A DNA stretch of 64,000 nt from contig NC_080671.1 in the NCBI RefSeq assembly GCF_030247195.1, positions 84,256,370 through 84,320,369 of the forward strand. Direction: 5' to 3'. The notes under the pieces were generated by a model. It was not told the origin of the DNA. It was given only the letters and a program-made list of their open reading frames with translations, and did not search any database. The position numbers were made by a program, and so were the translations under genes. This DNA comes from Topomyia yanbarensis (Eukaryota; Arthropoda; Insecta; Diptera; Culicidae). Of the stretch, positions 10,513 to 27,480 are shown one piece after another. Position 1 is the first letter of the stretch. Each line of letters starts with the position of its first letter.

Positions 10513-13500
10513 ATTCTGAGCTACTGTGTACAGATTAAGTCAAAATCGTTGGAGTTATTCCAATCTGAATTGGTCTGCTCACATTGAGTCAAGAAAGTGT
10601 GCATGGCCTTCGGACAGTGCAGATGAACTTTAGGAAAGACCTAGGTCTCAACCCTAAACACATCGATTGGATTTATACAACAACAAACCTCAATATCAAT
10701 GTTGTAATACAGCTCACTGAACCCAACCACACATCCTTCCCCATCTCAAAAGAAATGGTTTGCGAGTATTTATAAAGTAACTTAAAAAATCAATATAATT
10801 TGTAGTTAAGGTACGAGTTAGTGTTTATTTCTTCTGCTGTATGTTGGTATATTTAAAATCTAATCGCTGTTAGTTCTCAAATTTTTAGCAATATATCATT
10901 TTATCAGATTGTGGTTCATCGTAGACCGTCTTGGTTCTTTAAATTTTGCTATTCATACCGTACTCCAGTAGCTACCCTCAATACGCCTTGCATCTGAGTG
11001 ATTTCCATGTTTAGTTGCACAACACGGTTCCTCAAAATGATGGCCTTTGTAAACGTATCTTTTGATTCTCTAGTATAATTGTAGTGCGCTATTCGCAGTG
11101 ATCAAAGCTTTCGTCATTCATTCAAATTCAATCCGAACGAATCACAATACAGCTCAGTATAACGCTAGCCTTCGCCTAACCGAATGAGTTGCCGCTATTG
11201 GTACCGAAACCACCAGAAAGCAGAAACAGGGTCGAATGTATCCATACATACTTGCATATACATGTATTCGTATAACGTTGAACAGCTGTGAGCATCATTG
11301 AGAGAGAGAGTATATCAGTATTCTCTTCTCTCTTGTGGTCTCTTGATTCTTGTTTGGTTACGTGGTAGATGTGGTTCACGAGTGTACATGCTGTTGAATC
11401 ATTAGACTGTGCACGCCGACTGTGAGCCGTGTTTTCCAACGTTGCTTCACAGCTAAATGGCAGTGTTGGTAATCACGGCTCAAATAAAAGTCAAAGTTAT
11501 GTCGACTTTGTCAGCGTGCACAGCCTGATTCAGATTCATTGCGGACTACTGAATCTGAATATAAAATTGATCGGCAATATGTTAGCGGTTTTCAGCGTAT
11601 TTCGCTACTTTAGTAGACTGTTAAGTTTTAAGAGGAAAAAATTGGAATTAGCGTATCACGATGCTTAATACTGAAGAACTTTTTTAGCTATATATATTAT
11701 ATATGATTTGGCACCAAAACGGTGGACATGATTGTTGGTTTCGGAATCTGTAGGAGAGGGAGGGTTTCTGATGCAATATCTATCAATTACTTCAAAAATC
11801 TAAAATTTTGTTGCATGTATGTTTACCAGCACATAAATGAAATGGCAAGAATTTATTTGATAGAGATCTATTACGCGAATGACAATATAATACTGATGAA
11901 TTGCATGAATTTGTCGAAAATTAAATTGAAAATTGCACCTGCGATCGCTTCATCTGAAGTTAAATCAACATTGCAAGATTATGGACGAACAGCTCTGCCC
12001 TAAAACAGCCACTAAATCTTGCGCTTGCGGAAAACGTTACTTACAATATCAATCAAAATTCGGATGTAAGCAAAATGCTGAAAGAATGCAGCACTGTTAT
12101 ATAGGACGAATTCACAATGACCCATAAAAGGAACTAATCGAATATTTGGTAGCGTGGTCCGCGATCTTCGTCAAATTTTATCCGTTAGTCGACACCTACT
12201 GATGGAATCACTTCTTGCTTAAGAAGGTAGGATTATTATTGAAAAATATCGTGCTCAGAAAAAATTGGCGATACCGAGAGTGTTAGTCTATTCAGACAAT
12301 AATGCAACATTTAAGCAATATTTTCCTTAATGTTCACCGCAAAATATTGAAAATCTTCAGGAGACACCACGAATAAATGCAATGTACAGAATAACTTTAA
12401 ATCTACTGAACCAAACTGTTTGAAATTTTGCACAGTTCTCCTTCATATCATAACATCATTAAAGATCATAACTTTGTTCACAAAAATAAGTTTCATGATT
12501 TTTTTTAGCGAAAATTGCATTTTTAGCTGCAGAATGCTATAAAAAATTAAAATATTAAGAAAAAAATAAAAGCTTCGATCAATACCTGGGGATATGTAGA
12601 AGAACTGTACAAACCTTCAAAACGATTGGTCCAATATATCTTGATTTATGATTTACACCACAAAGCAAGTTTTAAACGAGATACCTCCAGAGATTTTCTG
12701 TCACTGGCTCAATTTTTAGTATTCTGCTATGATATTTGAAGAAATACTGTTCAATTGTGCAGTAAATATATGGAAAGTGAATGAATATACTAACACTCTC
12801 TGTATCGTCAAAATATTTTTTTAAATGCACCATTTTTATGAATTAACTTTACCCATGTCCACCAACACTCCGTTATGTCTTCGTATCATTGGAAATATGT
12901 TTCGAAAACAGAACTTTCACTATATGTGCATAGTTTTATTGAATGATTCTTATAGTCACCTTCGCAGGTTAATTCGCCAAAAAAAGTTAGATATATGGGT
13001 TGAGAAAATGTTAATCGATGCAACATTAACTTGCACCACATTTCCACATGATTTTGTAACATAATACAATCTGTTCAAGAATTAATCGATTGCGTAAATT
13101 GACTTCAATTTCATACACTACTCCATCCAAAATAAAATCGATGGTAATTCTGTTACGCATATAAATCTATGGATTATCGTATTGAATTATTTAATTCAGT
13201 CGATTCACCATGCTTTCAGGAGTATTGGTTTTATACGTTACCAACCCAGCAGTCTTCGCCAGACGAAGGTTTTTATATTTAATCGAAAAAATAAAGTTCT
13301 TTCTACGAATTTTTGCGATTAAGGAAGTTGCTTAAGGTGTAAATTGATAAAAAATATTCGAAAATTGACAATAACTTTGTTATTTCGAGAGCTACAGATT
13401 CATCGTTGTTATAAAAATGTGTATTTTATCGCTTTTAACAACTTTGTAGAAGACACTTTTAATAATAAAAAGTAATCGTAAAAAGTTATATTCGAAAACT

Positions 13501-14489
13501 GGTTTGAAGGGGTCTATCCCAAGCAAACCTACATATCTCGCTACTGTTACTATATAGAGCTTTAGTATCTACAGATTTTCACAATAATATTTTCTAGAAC
13601 TTTACTGAAGACAGTGAGCTTCTAGCTAAATTATTTGGGGAAATAAATTTTCTATCTCACTTTTAGGGGATTAATCACTCAATTTATTATATCAAAACAT
13701 GCATCTATTTATATCCAGAAAATTCTTCGAAAAAATCCATTCTCCAAAACCAATGGATCAGGAGTTATTAAATTTTGATCGTGAAGACGTCGTTTTGCAA
13801 CACTGTGCACCGCATGTGTTGCAATTGAAACTTTGTGTGCCTATTATATTAGTTACTGCGCAATATCGACCCACCACAACTGTGCTTTGGTTGAAAAATT
13901 TCATTTAAGCGACCATTGTAGCTAGAAAATATAAAGGAGCAGATGTACCTCGAATTCGAATGATATCAAGGGATTTCAAACGATTGTGTGTAGGAAAACA
14001 GAGCAATTAATTTAATTGTGCTCCAGGTGGTCAAACTAAGAACATTGTCTATCCGCGAGCAAAAATATTTGGTATTTTTAGTATTTTTAAAATATTTCGT
14101 TTAGTCCTGATGGGTGTAGCGAAGCGCACCGGGTTGCAGCTAGTACTACATACTTTTCCTAAATGCTGTGTGGACTGGTTAAATTCAATAATACTAACAA
14201 AGTGTTTTAAATGTACGACAATTTGTGGCATATTTAATAATAAGAAAATTACTTCGAATTTCGTCTAAAGATCAGTAGAAAAAGTAAAATTTGACAGGCC
14301 TTTCAGTCTTTGGGAAGAAATTAGTATCCCGCTTTAGAGCTTAAATGATCTGGACAGATTAGTTCGCTGTAAAGATTCCGAGCTTGGCGAATAAAGTTTT
14401 CAGGAACGTGTCCAATGAAAAATAGACAGAGAAAGAAAAATCAGAACGGTGAAGATTCATCCATTATTGGACACCCTGAGAAAAGATAT
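10513..14489. other. Unassigned AT-rich intergenic DNA
   Basis: Apart from the short repeat at 11424-11545 I see no gene, RNA or bounded element. Several 60-95-codon frames (for example 11722-12003 and 12825-13064) have no recognisable composition or motif and are treated as chance. Confidence 0.35.
11424..11545 (+). repeat. Short repeat with hairpin, copy 1
   Basis: GAGCCGTGTTTTCCAACG and GTTGGTAATCACGGCTC form a hairpin at 11423-11484. The same arrangement, with the shared core TTGCTTCAC and AGTGTTGGTAA, is found at 40816-40945. Probably the end of a TIR element. Confidence 0.5.
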
Positions 14490-14855
14490 GTATGTCCTCA
14501 AGCAGGAATCGAACCTGTGATCTCCTAGTCTCTAGCTGGATGCGTTAACCACTCCGCCATCGAGGAACGGTGATGATGTCATCACAGATTCCTAAACAGT
14601 ATCGTGATCACCACCACAGCCCCAATACCTACCAACGGACCCATCTACCCCCAATGCCTCTTATAAGCAAATCGTCACCGCCCCTTCCCAGGCAGATCTA
14701 ACTCGTAACCTATTTTTAGCTCCAGTGGATCGCGTTCAGGCTTGAATTATTATTATCACTGCTTGCTTCCCATTCGCTAGCTCATACACTGCCAGACTTT
14801 GGTATTGAATAGGGCTATGGGGAAGCATATTGAAGTCTGCCCTCAAATCCTATCG
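14490..14855 (-). repeat. Composite repeat with tRNA-like module, uninterrupted copy
   Basis: On the minus strand it carries an A box TGGCGGAGTGG and a perfect B box GGTTCGATTCC about 50 bp further on, as in a tRNA gene or tRNA-derived SINE head. About 280 bp of non-tRNA sequence precedes the head and is shared with the copy at 1-1960. It is not called a functional tRNA because I could not fold a convincing acceptor stem. Confidence 0.55.
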
Positions 14856-19640
<4,785 letters not shown>

Positions 19641-19923
19641 TGCAACACTCCCAATGGCCGACTTTTCGAAGTTCAAGTTGCTCGATAAAAAAAATGGTTT
19701 TGGAAATTGATCGCGAATTACTTTCGTACATATTGCAAAGATAGTATTGTTTACCAAGACATACCTTTTCCCTTGCCTACTAACGAAGACTACATATTAA
19801 GAAGCTTGATATTTCTTTCCTTTCTTCATACAAACGGGAAGCGTCAGAGGTTGCAGAGCCTCTATTGTAGGAAGGCAGGAAGCTTAATGTAAAAGTGTAT
19901 ATGTGTATGTGCATCACTATGGG

Positions 19924-20353
19924 CAGCGATGCCAAGTGTTTTTCCAACAAGTCTGTAATAATTTTCGTAAAAGTCTGGAATTGTGTGGATGGCCTAATTT
20001 TTTGAAAAAGCTTGAGGATTGAATTTGAGGCTGTGAGCTTTCAGCATCTTGGATTGTTGAAATTTCCAACTGATGCAAACTCAACCAAATTTATTCGCTT
20101 TTAGCGAACAAAAACTTTGCCATTTTGTGTTTCCAGCTATTCTAAAATATTTTGTTTTCAAAATCGTAGCTCGAAAAGGTGGTTTAAAAATCAACGATGC
20201 ATTCTTGTATCTCATTTTGTTATTTTTCAAATTATCTGGATAAATCTGGATAAATTTTCTGAAATCTGAATCAGAAAAACATAAATCTGTATGTCTGGAC
20301 GACGCTTAGAAATCTGGAAGAATCCAGATAAATCTGGAAGGTTGGCAACCCTG
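19924..20353. mobile_element. hAT-like non-autonomous element, 430 bp
   Basis: Ends are CAGCGATGCCAA and, reversed, CAGGGTTGCCAA. The element is flanked by a perfect 8-bp target duplication ACTATGGG (19916-19923 and 20354-20361). The 8-bp duplication and the CA(G)GG-type ends are characteristic of hAT elements. The interior is rich in repeated TCTGGA motifs, and no transposase is present. Confidence 0.85.
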
Positions 20354-20665
20354 ACTATGGGATGTACCACCTTTACCCGCAAGTGGCGTTGTCTCCAAAT
20401 TCTGCATAGAGTTGCCAGTCTACTTGATATGCAGCCTTCGCTGCTAATCAAATTCCTTCCCGAGACTCTCTTGGAGATGCAGTGGTAGCCTCGGTCTCTA
20501 TCAACAGTGTGTATCGAGCTAACATTCCTTCCTTTCTCCGGAAGAACAGTATTGGTCGTGGCCGACGTCGTTATTGACCATTTTATGAACATTTATTTAC
20601 AAGCATCATTTTTTATTAATTGTGCATTTTCACTCATTCGGTCAAGCGGCAACGGGCAGTTTGCC

Positions 20666-21087
20666 TACATGGTAAACTGGATATACCTAGAAAATTGGTA
20701 GTGGCGTAGTACCAAAAAAAAAAGGGGTACAAATTACCTACTAATAAGCTCCAATCCCTATAATATTTACCTATTTCTAGGTAAAATCCGCTCAGATTTG
20801 ATTAACAATTACCTAATTTTAGGTGGTTTCGAGTTACCTACTGGTGAGTATGTGCAGTTTTGTGGAATTTAGGTACTATTTTCTTAGGAACCCAGAAAAC
20901 TGCACGAACTTAGAAGTGGGTATATTCACTCTACCTAAACTAGGTGATTACGAATCAATTATAAATACCTTGTACATGAAAAAGAATAAATATTATAGAG
21001 ATTTCCACCTATTAGTGGGTAAATCGTACCTTCTGTTTGGGTATAGCGCTAGTACCAATTCTCTAGGTACATCCAGTTTACTGTGTA
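20666..21087. mobile_element. MITE with many internal TAGGTA repeats
   Basis: The left end GTAAACTGGATATACCTAGA and the right end, reversed, GTAAACTGGATGTACCTAGA form TIRs that continue into AATTGGTA. The interior holds about a dozen ACCTA or TAGGT motifs in both orientations, as expected for subterminal transposase-binding repeats. Target duplication not resolved. Confidence 0.75.
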
Positions 21088-21249
21088 AGCTATACTAAGC
21101 TAAACTGAAACAATGTGTCATTGGGTGGATTTTCAGTTGGTCACCCTATTGACTGTCAGATAGTTTCTATATTAGCGGATTTTTATAACGTTTTATTTGA
21201 GTGTTTTCGTGGCCATTTCACGTTCAATTTCAAGCCAGTTATTCACTGA

Positions 21250-21478
21250 ATCAATAGTAATTCTTCAAAAGGGCTAATGAGACTTTTGTAAACAAACTTA
21301 TTTCGCTCATTATTCCGCTACCGAGTTGAATTTCATGAAAAATACACATGAATCAACATCTTTATCCTTGGTAGAATCAATTTCAAATGTTTTCTGTGTT
21401 GAAATGATAACAAATTAGGAGAAATCAGCAAAACAAAAGTTTGTTTACAAATCTTATTAGCCCTATTCAAATGTTGAT
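21250..21478 (-). mobile_element. 229-bp MITE, young copy
   Basis: In reverse complement this is the same length as, and by eye about 97 percent identical to, the copy at 42307-42535 (about seven differences). TIRs contain AGGGCTAAT and TTTGTAAACAAACTT. A third, older copy is at 7975. Confidence 0.88.
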
Positions 21479-21712
21479 ATGGGAATGATCTTTCTGTTTA
21501 GCAATATGTAATTTGGCGAAAATAGTGTGTGCAATTGTTGGAAAAATAGTTTTTTTCCCCAATTGGTATAGTATTATTTACATCACTCTATAAGTTGGCC
21601 CACGAAATTATCTTCCATACATTCCACTTATCGCTTGCAGCGCCATCTAAATCTCATTCACTGAAACCTCTGAAGTGCAAATTCGACGACTGCGATTTTT
21701 TCCATCGAGATA

Positions 21713-22666
21713 GGGGCCATACACTAATTACGTGCCCTTACGGGGAGGGAGAGTTTCAAAATATCTTACAAATTCTTATCTGAGGGGGAGGGAGGGTTTG
21801 TTCTTTCTTACGTAATATCATAAAAAAGTATGAAAATGAAATCAATAAGAAAAATATTCTTCACAAGAATGAACATTGCCATGAACATTTTCTATATCAA
21901 ACAAAATTAGCATATATTGTACATCATGGCCAAGGAAGGGTGGACCTGGAATTGAAGTATTCTGCAACAGCAGGATATGATTGTTAAATTAATTATGTAA
22001 TTTTGTTTATTGTTGCCATCGTGAGGAGCGTCTTAATTGTCGATGGTGTTAGAGCAGTTACATCAATTTCTTGACGCTTGGTGGCACATTGATCTGTTCG
22101 GGAACTGCGGTCACAGTGTGCCTTACAAGTTAAGGTATTCGGAAAATGTCCTGTCATGCGATTGTGACAGATCTTGTGGGCCGAATATTTCCAGAGTGTG
22201 AACTGTATTTTACTTCAAGAATATTCGAAGATGTTGGAGCTATGCGTACGATAATCATCGCAGTTGGAGCTTAGAATAAATTCATGCCAGAACAGGTTAT
22301 AAATTCTTTTGAGCTCTGCATCACAAGAAAATAGATTCAAAGGAAGTAGAATATAGCGAAGCAGATTATATGGACCAGATTGGCTTTTCTAAATATCACC
22401 CAATAGTTGTTGTACGAGGATCGAAATAAAATTACTACAGATGATTGCAGTTAAATTTTGTCATGAATTTTCTTGAAATAGTTTTATAAGTATCGTTTTC
22501 GCTATCTTATTTAATGAATTAACAATATGATTTTTAATTACGAAAATCATGATAAGATCTTATGTAGGGGGAGGGGGAGTTCGTCAAAATCTTACGAATT
22601 CTTATCTGGGGGGAGGGGGAGGTTGGAATGTTCTAAAAATGCCTTACGTAATTAGTGTACGGTCCC
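21713..22666. mobile_element. Non-autonomous TIR element, 954 bp, ATA target
   Basis: The left end GGGGCCATACACTAATTACG and the right end, reversed, GGGACCGTACACTAATTACG are TIRs; G-rich blocks (GGGGGAGGGAGGG type) lie just inside both. It is flanked by ATA at 21710-21712 and 22667-22669, a 3-bp target as in PIF/Harbinger-type insertion (superfamily inferred). No transposase is visible. Confidence 0.75.
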
Positions 22667-22715
22667 ATAATAGTTTCTTATTCATCTGCTGCAATCGTAC
22701 CCGGAGCAAAGCGGA

Positions 22716-23039
22716 ATGGAAAAAAATCAATGTGAACAATTTAAGTTGGATATCCACGATCTCGAGCCGATACGGTGTGGATTTTGCTGGTCGTTTTATC
22801 ATATCAACCAGCAGCGCTGTGATTTCATCACTCGCGGGTGCAAGAAAGCATTCGCTCAGGGCAAAGCGATGCTCATTTGTCCTGCTTGCAGAGACAAACT
22901 GAAAGGACGTAGCATTCGCTCCTATATTGTGGACTCTCAACAATGCTTACAATCACAAAATTCGAATCAATCTGATTTGCCAGCCCAGCTTCAGCAGCTT
23001 TCGATTGTCGTTTCGGATTTGAAGCAAGAAAATCTATAA
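22716..23039 (+). pseudogene. LINE ORF1 N-terminal part, PHD-like zinc finger
   Basis: The frame begins MEKNQCEQFKLDIHDLEPIR and has a cysteine/histidine pattern (CGFC, then YH, CDFI, GCKKAF and ICPACRDKL) like the PHD-type finger in ORF1 of CR1-group LINEs. It ends in a stop after SDLKQENL. A hAT-like insertion begins at 23047, and further ORF1-like sequence resumes at 23508 in another frame. ORF1 proteins bind the element's own RNA. This one is broken. Confidence 0.7.
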
Positions 23040-23046
23040 CTTTCCT

Positions 23047-23507
23047 AGGTCCGCTCCGCTAAGAAGTGTGCTTCCCACACTGCTCTGAAGGAGAGCAATG
23101 CTCGTTTGGCTTATTCTTCACAGTGAGAGTGGCTGGTGCTTTTGGAATCTTTGCGGTTAGCCGTGGAAGATATATTCTACACCTATCTAAACCGAAAAAA
23201 ATGTTCGCAAACAATTTACAGCTTAATGGGAATGATACAGACGAGCGGTACACATTATGCTTTGCCAAAACAACGGTCAATACGATTCAATTTAATAATT
23301 TACAAATTTACTGAGTTACAAAGGGATTGAAAGAAATAAACTTGTTTCTGATTAACTGATTAGGCAATTAAAATCAATTAGAATGATCTAAAGTGTAGAG
23401 CGATCGCTTTGTCAGGTTTCAGCGTTTACTCAAGTTTTTTTTCTTAAAGCGTATCACACGTCAGTGAAAATCTCCGGGTGAAAGCCTCACCAGAGGTGGT
23501 AACCCTA
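23047..23507. mobile_element. Internally deleted hAT-like element inside the LINE ORF1
   Basis: It shares its right 400 bp with the larger element at 29450-30830, including AGAGCAATGCTCG, CTCCGGGT and the terminal GGTGGTAACCCTA. It starts TAGG, with most of the left TIR lost. Flanks are AACTTTCC (23039-23046) and AACCTTCC (23508-23515), an 8-bp target duplication with one difference. It separates two parts of ORF1. Confidence 0.72.
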
Positions 23508-23756
23508 AACCTTCCATCGAATGTACTACAAGCGGTCTCATCTCTCGACAGTTCCAGTCGATCGAACATTCCAACTTGGCCTCGAATTAGTGTGAAACGT
23601 CGTCGAGTAGAACCTTACCCGAGTTTACAGGGTGTTGTAGATCGGGGAACGAAGTCAGTTGACTCGAGCGACTTGTCAGTTCCATCTATCATATCAGCGA
23701 TCAGCATCAAAGAAGTTTTGCCTATACTTACCTGGTCTAAACCCTAACCCCTTGAC
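23508..23756 (+). pseudogene. LINE ORF1, continuation after the insertion
   Basis: The frame reads VSSLDSSSRSNIPTWPRISV, then KRRRVEPYPSLQGVVDRG, the Ser- and Arg-rich linker expected after the ORF1 finger. The rest of ORF1 (23757-24240) is frameshifted. Confidence 0.5.
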
Positions 23757-24259
23757 CAGCGACGGCGATGAGCAGAAAATCGTATTCAGGTACCTATCTA
23801 CAATACAATCCGCAGATGTTGTCCGTCTAGTTCCCAAGCGATAAGATGTTTCTCGTATGTCTTCCGTGTCCTTCAAAGTCGGTTTAGATCCTGCAGTAAG
23901 AAGTCAAGCTTTGGATCCTTCATCGTGGCCTGCCGGTTTGTTATTCCGAGAATTTACCGATCAACCAAAAAACGGGAGAGCCAATACAGTAACTCCATCA
24001 ATGAAATAAACTTTATGCGTTGTATCGTGGATGGTATGAGCCTTAACACTTTGTTGCAGCATAACGATTGCCTAGGTGAAGGTGTTCATCACATCGTGTG
24101 TGGTCATCTCAACAGGCCTGCTACTATGGGGGTTGGAGGAAGTGTTTCATTGCCATCATCTCTTCCTCCTCTCCTCATATCGATCATCCGTCGTTCACGA
24201 ATCGCCTTGTAGCTTATGATGACAATAGAAGTGATATATCGATAAACGAGTTCGCTCCA

Positions 24260-26570
24260 GTACAGATGGCTCCTGCTGCACCTGATCCCCAGCCGGACAC
24301 ACATCATGACCAGTTTCTATCTGTGTACTATCAGAACGTTAGGGGTATGAGAACGAAAACGCAAGCTGTTTCGCTGGCAATCTCCTCCAGCGACTACGAC
24401 GTCATTGTTCTGACCAAGACATGGCTGCGCGATGATGTATTCAATTCAGAAATCTCGCAGGACTATGTAATATACCAATGTGATCGCAACCGAGCATCTA
24501 GCCATCTGTGCCGTGCTAGAGGCGTTCTCATAGCGTTGAAGGTTACCTTGCAGGTTCTCTGGTGAGCTTAAGCGGAGTTGAGCATTTGGAGCAAATCGCA
24601 GTACGTCTTACCCTTCCGCATCAGTCTGTCTTTATTTCCTGTATATACATAAGGTCAAAAATCGACCCAGTGTTGTACAAAGCACACGCCAATTCCGTTT
24701 ATAATATTTTGGACAAAGCCAGCAGCTCTTACAGGTAATTACATATTCGTCTTTAGTAGTCGCTTGACACTGATTTGAAATGCTATTTACCTATTAACGC
24801 CTCGTCAGAGCAAGAAAAAGCTGTCACGGAGTTTATGAGTGCCAGATCTCACTTACGAACATGAACGGAAGGATACTCGATCTTGCGTTCGTAAACAACA
24901 TCGATGTAGTTGAACTGCTTGAACCTCCGAGTGCTTTACTGAAAATCGATCCTCACCACAAACCTTTTGTGCTACGGTTGAATGTACGTACTAATGCAGC
25001 AGAAGATTTTTTCCAGTCGATTGACGACCTTAACAAGGCACATACGACCTTAACTTTGATTTTAATCGTTGCAACCTTGACGAAATCTCCGCATTGGTTG
25101 CTGCTGTCGACTGGAGTGACTTAATGTGCTGCAATGAGCTGGACCACAAGAACCCGTGGTGGAACGCTGAAATTCGCCGCTTACGAAACACTCTACGAAA
25201 GCATCGCAAACGATATTTCCGCCATAAATCCAATAGCCAGAAACAACGCTTTTCGCGAGTACATGAATCGAGTGCAAAGTAGTCGCCGTCACCTACCAGC
25301 AACGTTTTGGTCCTTCGAGAATAGCAGAAAACGTTCTGGAAGTACACCAACTGACGTTTTTCAAGGGAACAGCTCATCCTTCTCCCCAGCTGAGGCCGTG
25401 AATCTATTCGCTGATTTCTTTCGCGATGTGCTCAACAGCGACTGCATTGCCCCTTCGGAAGAGTATTTAGCAACGCTGCCATCGTACAACATAAATCTAC
25501 CTCGCCTTGCTATTAGTGAGGCCGACGTCTTGATAGCTCTGTCTGCCGTTGATACGTCAAAAGGATCTAGTCCGGATCACCTATCGCCCCTGTTGATAAA
25601 AAGCTGCGCCCAAGTGCTAACTCTTCCGGTGTGCTTCATCTTTACTCGTTCGCTAACTGAAGGAATTTTTCCTGCCGCATGGAAAGAAGCAGCGTTCCTA
25701 TTCATAAAGCTGTAGAGGTATCTCACTACTAAACTGTCTTGCTAAAGTCCTCGAAAAGTTAGTCTACAATGTTATTTATGCAGCTGCTTCCCACTTAATC
25801 TTGGAATATCAGCATGGATTTGTCATGAAACGATCTACTACATCTAACCTAATGGCTTATACTTCTTTGTTATTTCCTGTCTTCGAGAATCGCCAGCATG
25901 TGGACTCAATTTATATCGACTTTTCAAAGGCTTTTGACAAAGTACCTCACAACTAAGATTTCCAGCTTGGCTGACTAATTAGTTGCAGTCCTATCTCTCT
26001 GATCGATCCACATTTGTTTGGATAAATAACACGCGGTCAAGCATGTTTAATGTACCCAACGGAGCCCCGCAAGGCAGTCATCTAGGTCCTCTAATTTTTA
26101 TCTTCTTCATTAATGATCTATGCAGTCGTATCAACTCAGGAAAACTGATGTTTGCTGATGATTTCAAAGTTTTCCGTTAGTTACGGTACTCGACTCTATA
26201 GTGCTTCAAGAAGACATATGCATGGTACATGAGTGGTGCATGCTTAACGGCATGGAAGTTAACGTTAAAAAATGCAATGTGATAAGTTTCGGACGTTTGC
26301 AAACTACATGCCGCTATGAATATCGCCTACAAGGGCGAGTTATAGAACGAGTCGATTCTATTCGTGACCTAGGAGTACTCTTTGATTGTAAGCTGAGTTT
26401 TTCCGACCATATTACTGCAACAACCGCCAAAGCTTTTGTGATGCTAGGCTTTCTAAAACGGAACACTGCCGACTTCGACGATTTCTACGCACTAAAGTCT
26501 CTTTACTGTGCCCTGATTAGAAGTGTTTTGGAGTACGCGGTGTAAGTGTGGGTGCCATATCATGCTGTTC
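24260..26570 (+). pseudogene. CR1/Jockey-like LINE ORF2: endonuclease and reverse transcriptase
   Basis: The endonuclease starts at YYQNVRGMRTKTQ. The usual TETWL motif reads TKTWL, so the catalytic Glu is replaced by Lys. The endonuclease continues, in other frames, to NMNGRILDLAFVNNIDVVEL and IDPHHKPFVLRL near 24860-25000. The reverse transcriptase follows: EYQHGF, YIDFSKAFDKVPHN (about 25910), APQGSHLGPLIFIFFINDL, and the catalytic FADD box near 26155. The thumb runs to VLEYAV at 26543. At least five frameshifts or stops separate the pieces. Clade is inferred from the endonuclease and the PHD-type ORF1. At 26571 the frame is cut by a TIR element and resumes at 27285. Confidence 0.88.
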
Positions 26571-27282
26571 CCCGGTCAAAAAAATGCGGACGAACATGGC
26601 CAGGCGATTTAAACAGTTTGACGTTTAACTCAACTCGCCTGTGCTAATTTCCCCTAGGAACAAATGCAATTTGCGAATGCGATTTAAAGGCAATTTCAAC
26701 ACTTAGACAAATTTTCTGGCGGCTGAAAAGGACTTGGTTGTTTTTGAGTTTTTCAAACATGGCGGTTCATGTTTGGCTTAAGCTTAGAATAGTTTTTTTA
26801 CAATTGGCGTGTTCTCGCTTGTATTTTGTTTGCCTGGTGCACTTCATTTAGCCAAAATTGTGGAATCGTGTGTAAATATAGTGGAACAAGATCTCTGACC
26901 TAAAGTCCTAATGAAAGTCATATTGTGGTAAGTTTTGGTGTGCAATACCAATTTAACAATCAATTCTTCCTATAGTTTGGTGGTGATTACCTAGTGTACT
27001 GATAAATTTATGTGAGTAGATAATAAATCCGAAAATAAGTATTATTTGTAATTTTCATATTAGGCAATTAAGGGCGATTAAATGGCGCCTTCCCTGGGCG
27101 ATTTGGAGGCGATTTTAGGGCGGGTAAAGCGGCAAAAAAATGACGGCGGCGAATCGCCCAAATGTTGCATTTGAAATAGCCCCCAAATTGCCAGACATTT
27201 GTTGGCAAATTTTAGGGCAATTAGCGCATCCGAGTTGGCAAATAGCCCCCCGTTAGCCAGCAACTTGCCCTTTTTGACTGGG
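26571..27282. mobile_element. 712-bp TIR element inserted in LINE ORF2
   Basis: The ends are CCCGGTCAAAAA and, reversed, CCCAGTCAAAAA. Removing it together with one TC restores continuous ORF2 homology across the junction. The interior has many repeats of GGCGATT, GGGCAA and similar words, and no transposase. The target duplication appears to be only the dinucleotide TC (26569-26570 and 27283-27284). Confidence 0.75.
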
Positions 27283-27284
27283 TC

Positions 27285-27480
27285 AAAGTGACCGATTAGA
27301 GCGTTGATGTTGAGTGCGATTCGCTCTCAGGAAGATTCCACGGAACGGTCCCATCAGATCCCCATTCACCGAACTATGTATGGTGAAAATAACCCAATCG
27401 AAAGATGTTGCCGAAAATTTAACGAAATTTGTTATGTGTTCGATTTTAACGTGTCCAAGAATAGATATAAGTCATTAATT
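27285..27480 (+). pseudogene. LINE ORF2 3' part, resumed after insertion
   Basis: Across frames it reads QSDRLER, VRFALRKIPRN, IERCCRKFNEICYVFDFNVS and LIRN, matching the C-terminal region that follows the reverse transcriptase in CR1/Jockey-type LINEs. It ends without a recognisable 3' tail. Confidence 0.7.

Noticed and set aside
14500..14575. Possible functional tRNA gene on the minus strand
   Set aside because: A and B boxes are good, but the acceptor stem does not pair and the unit is part of a dispersed repeat.
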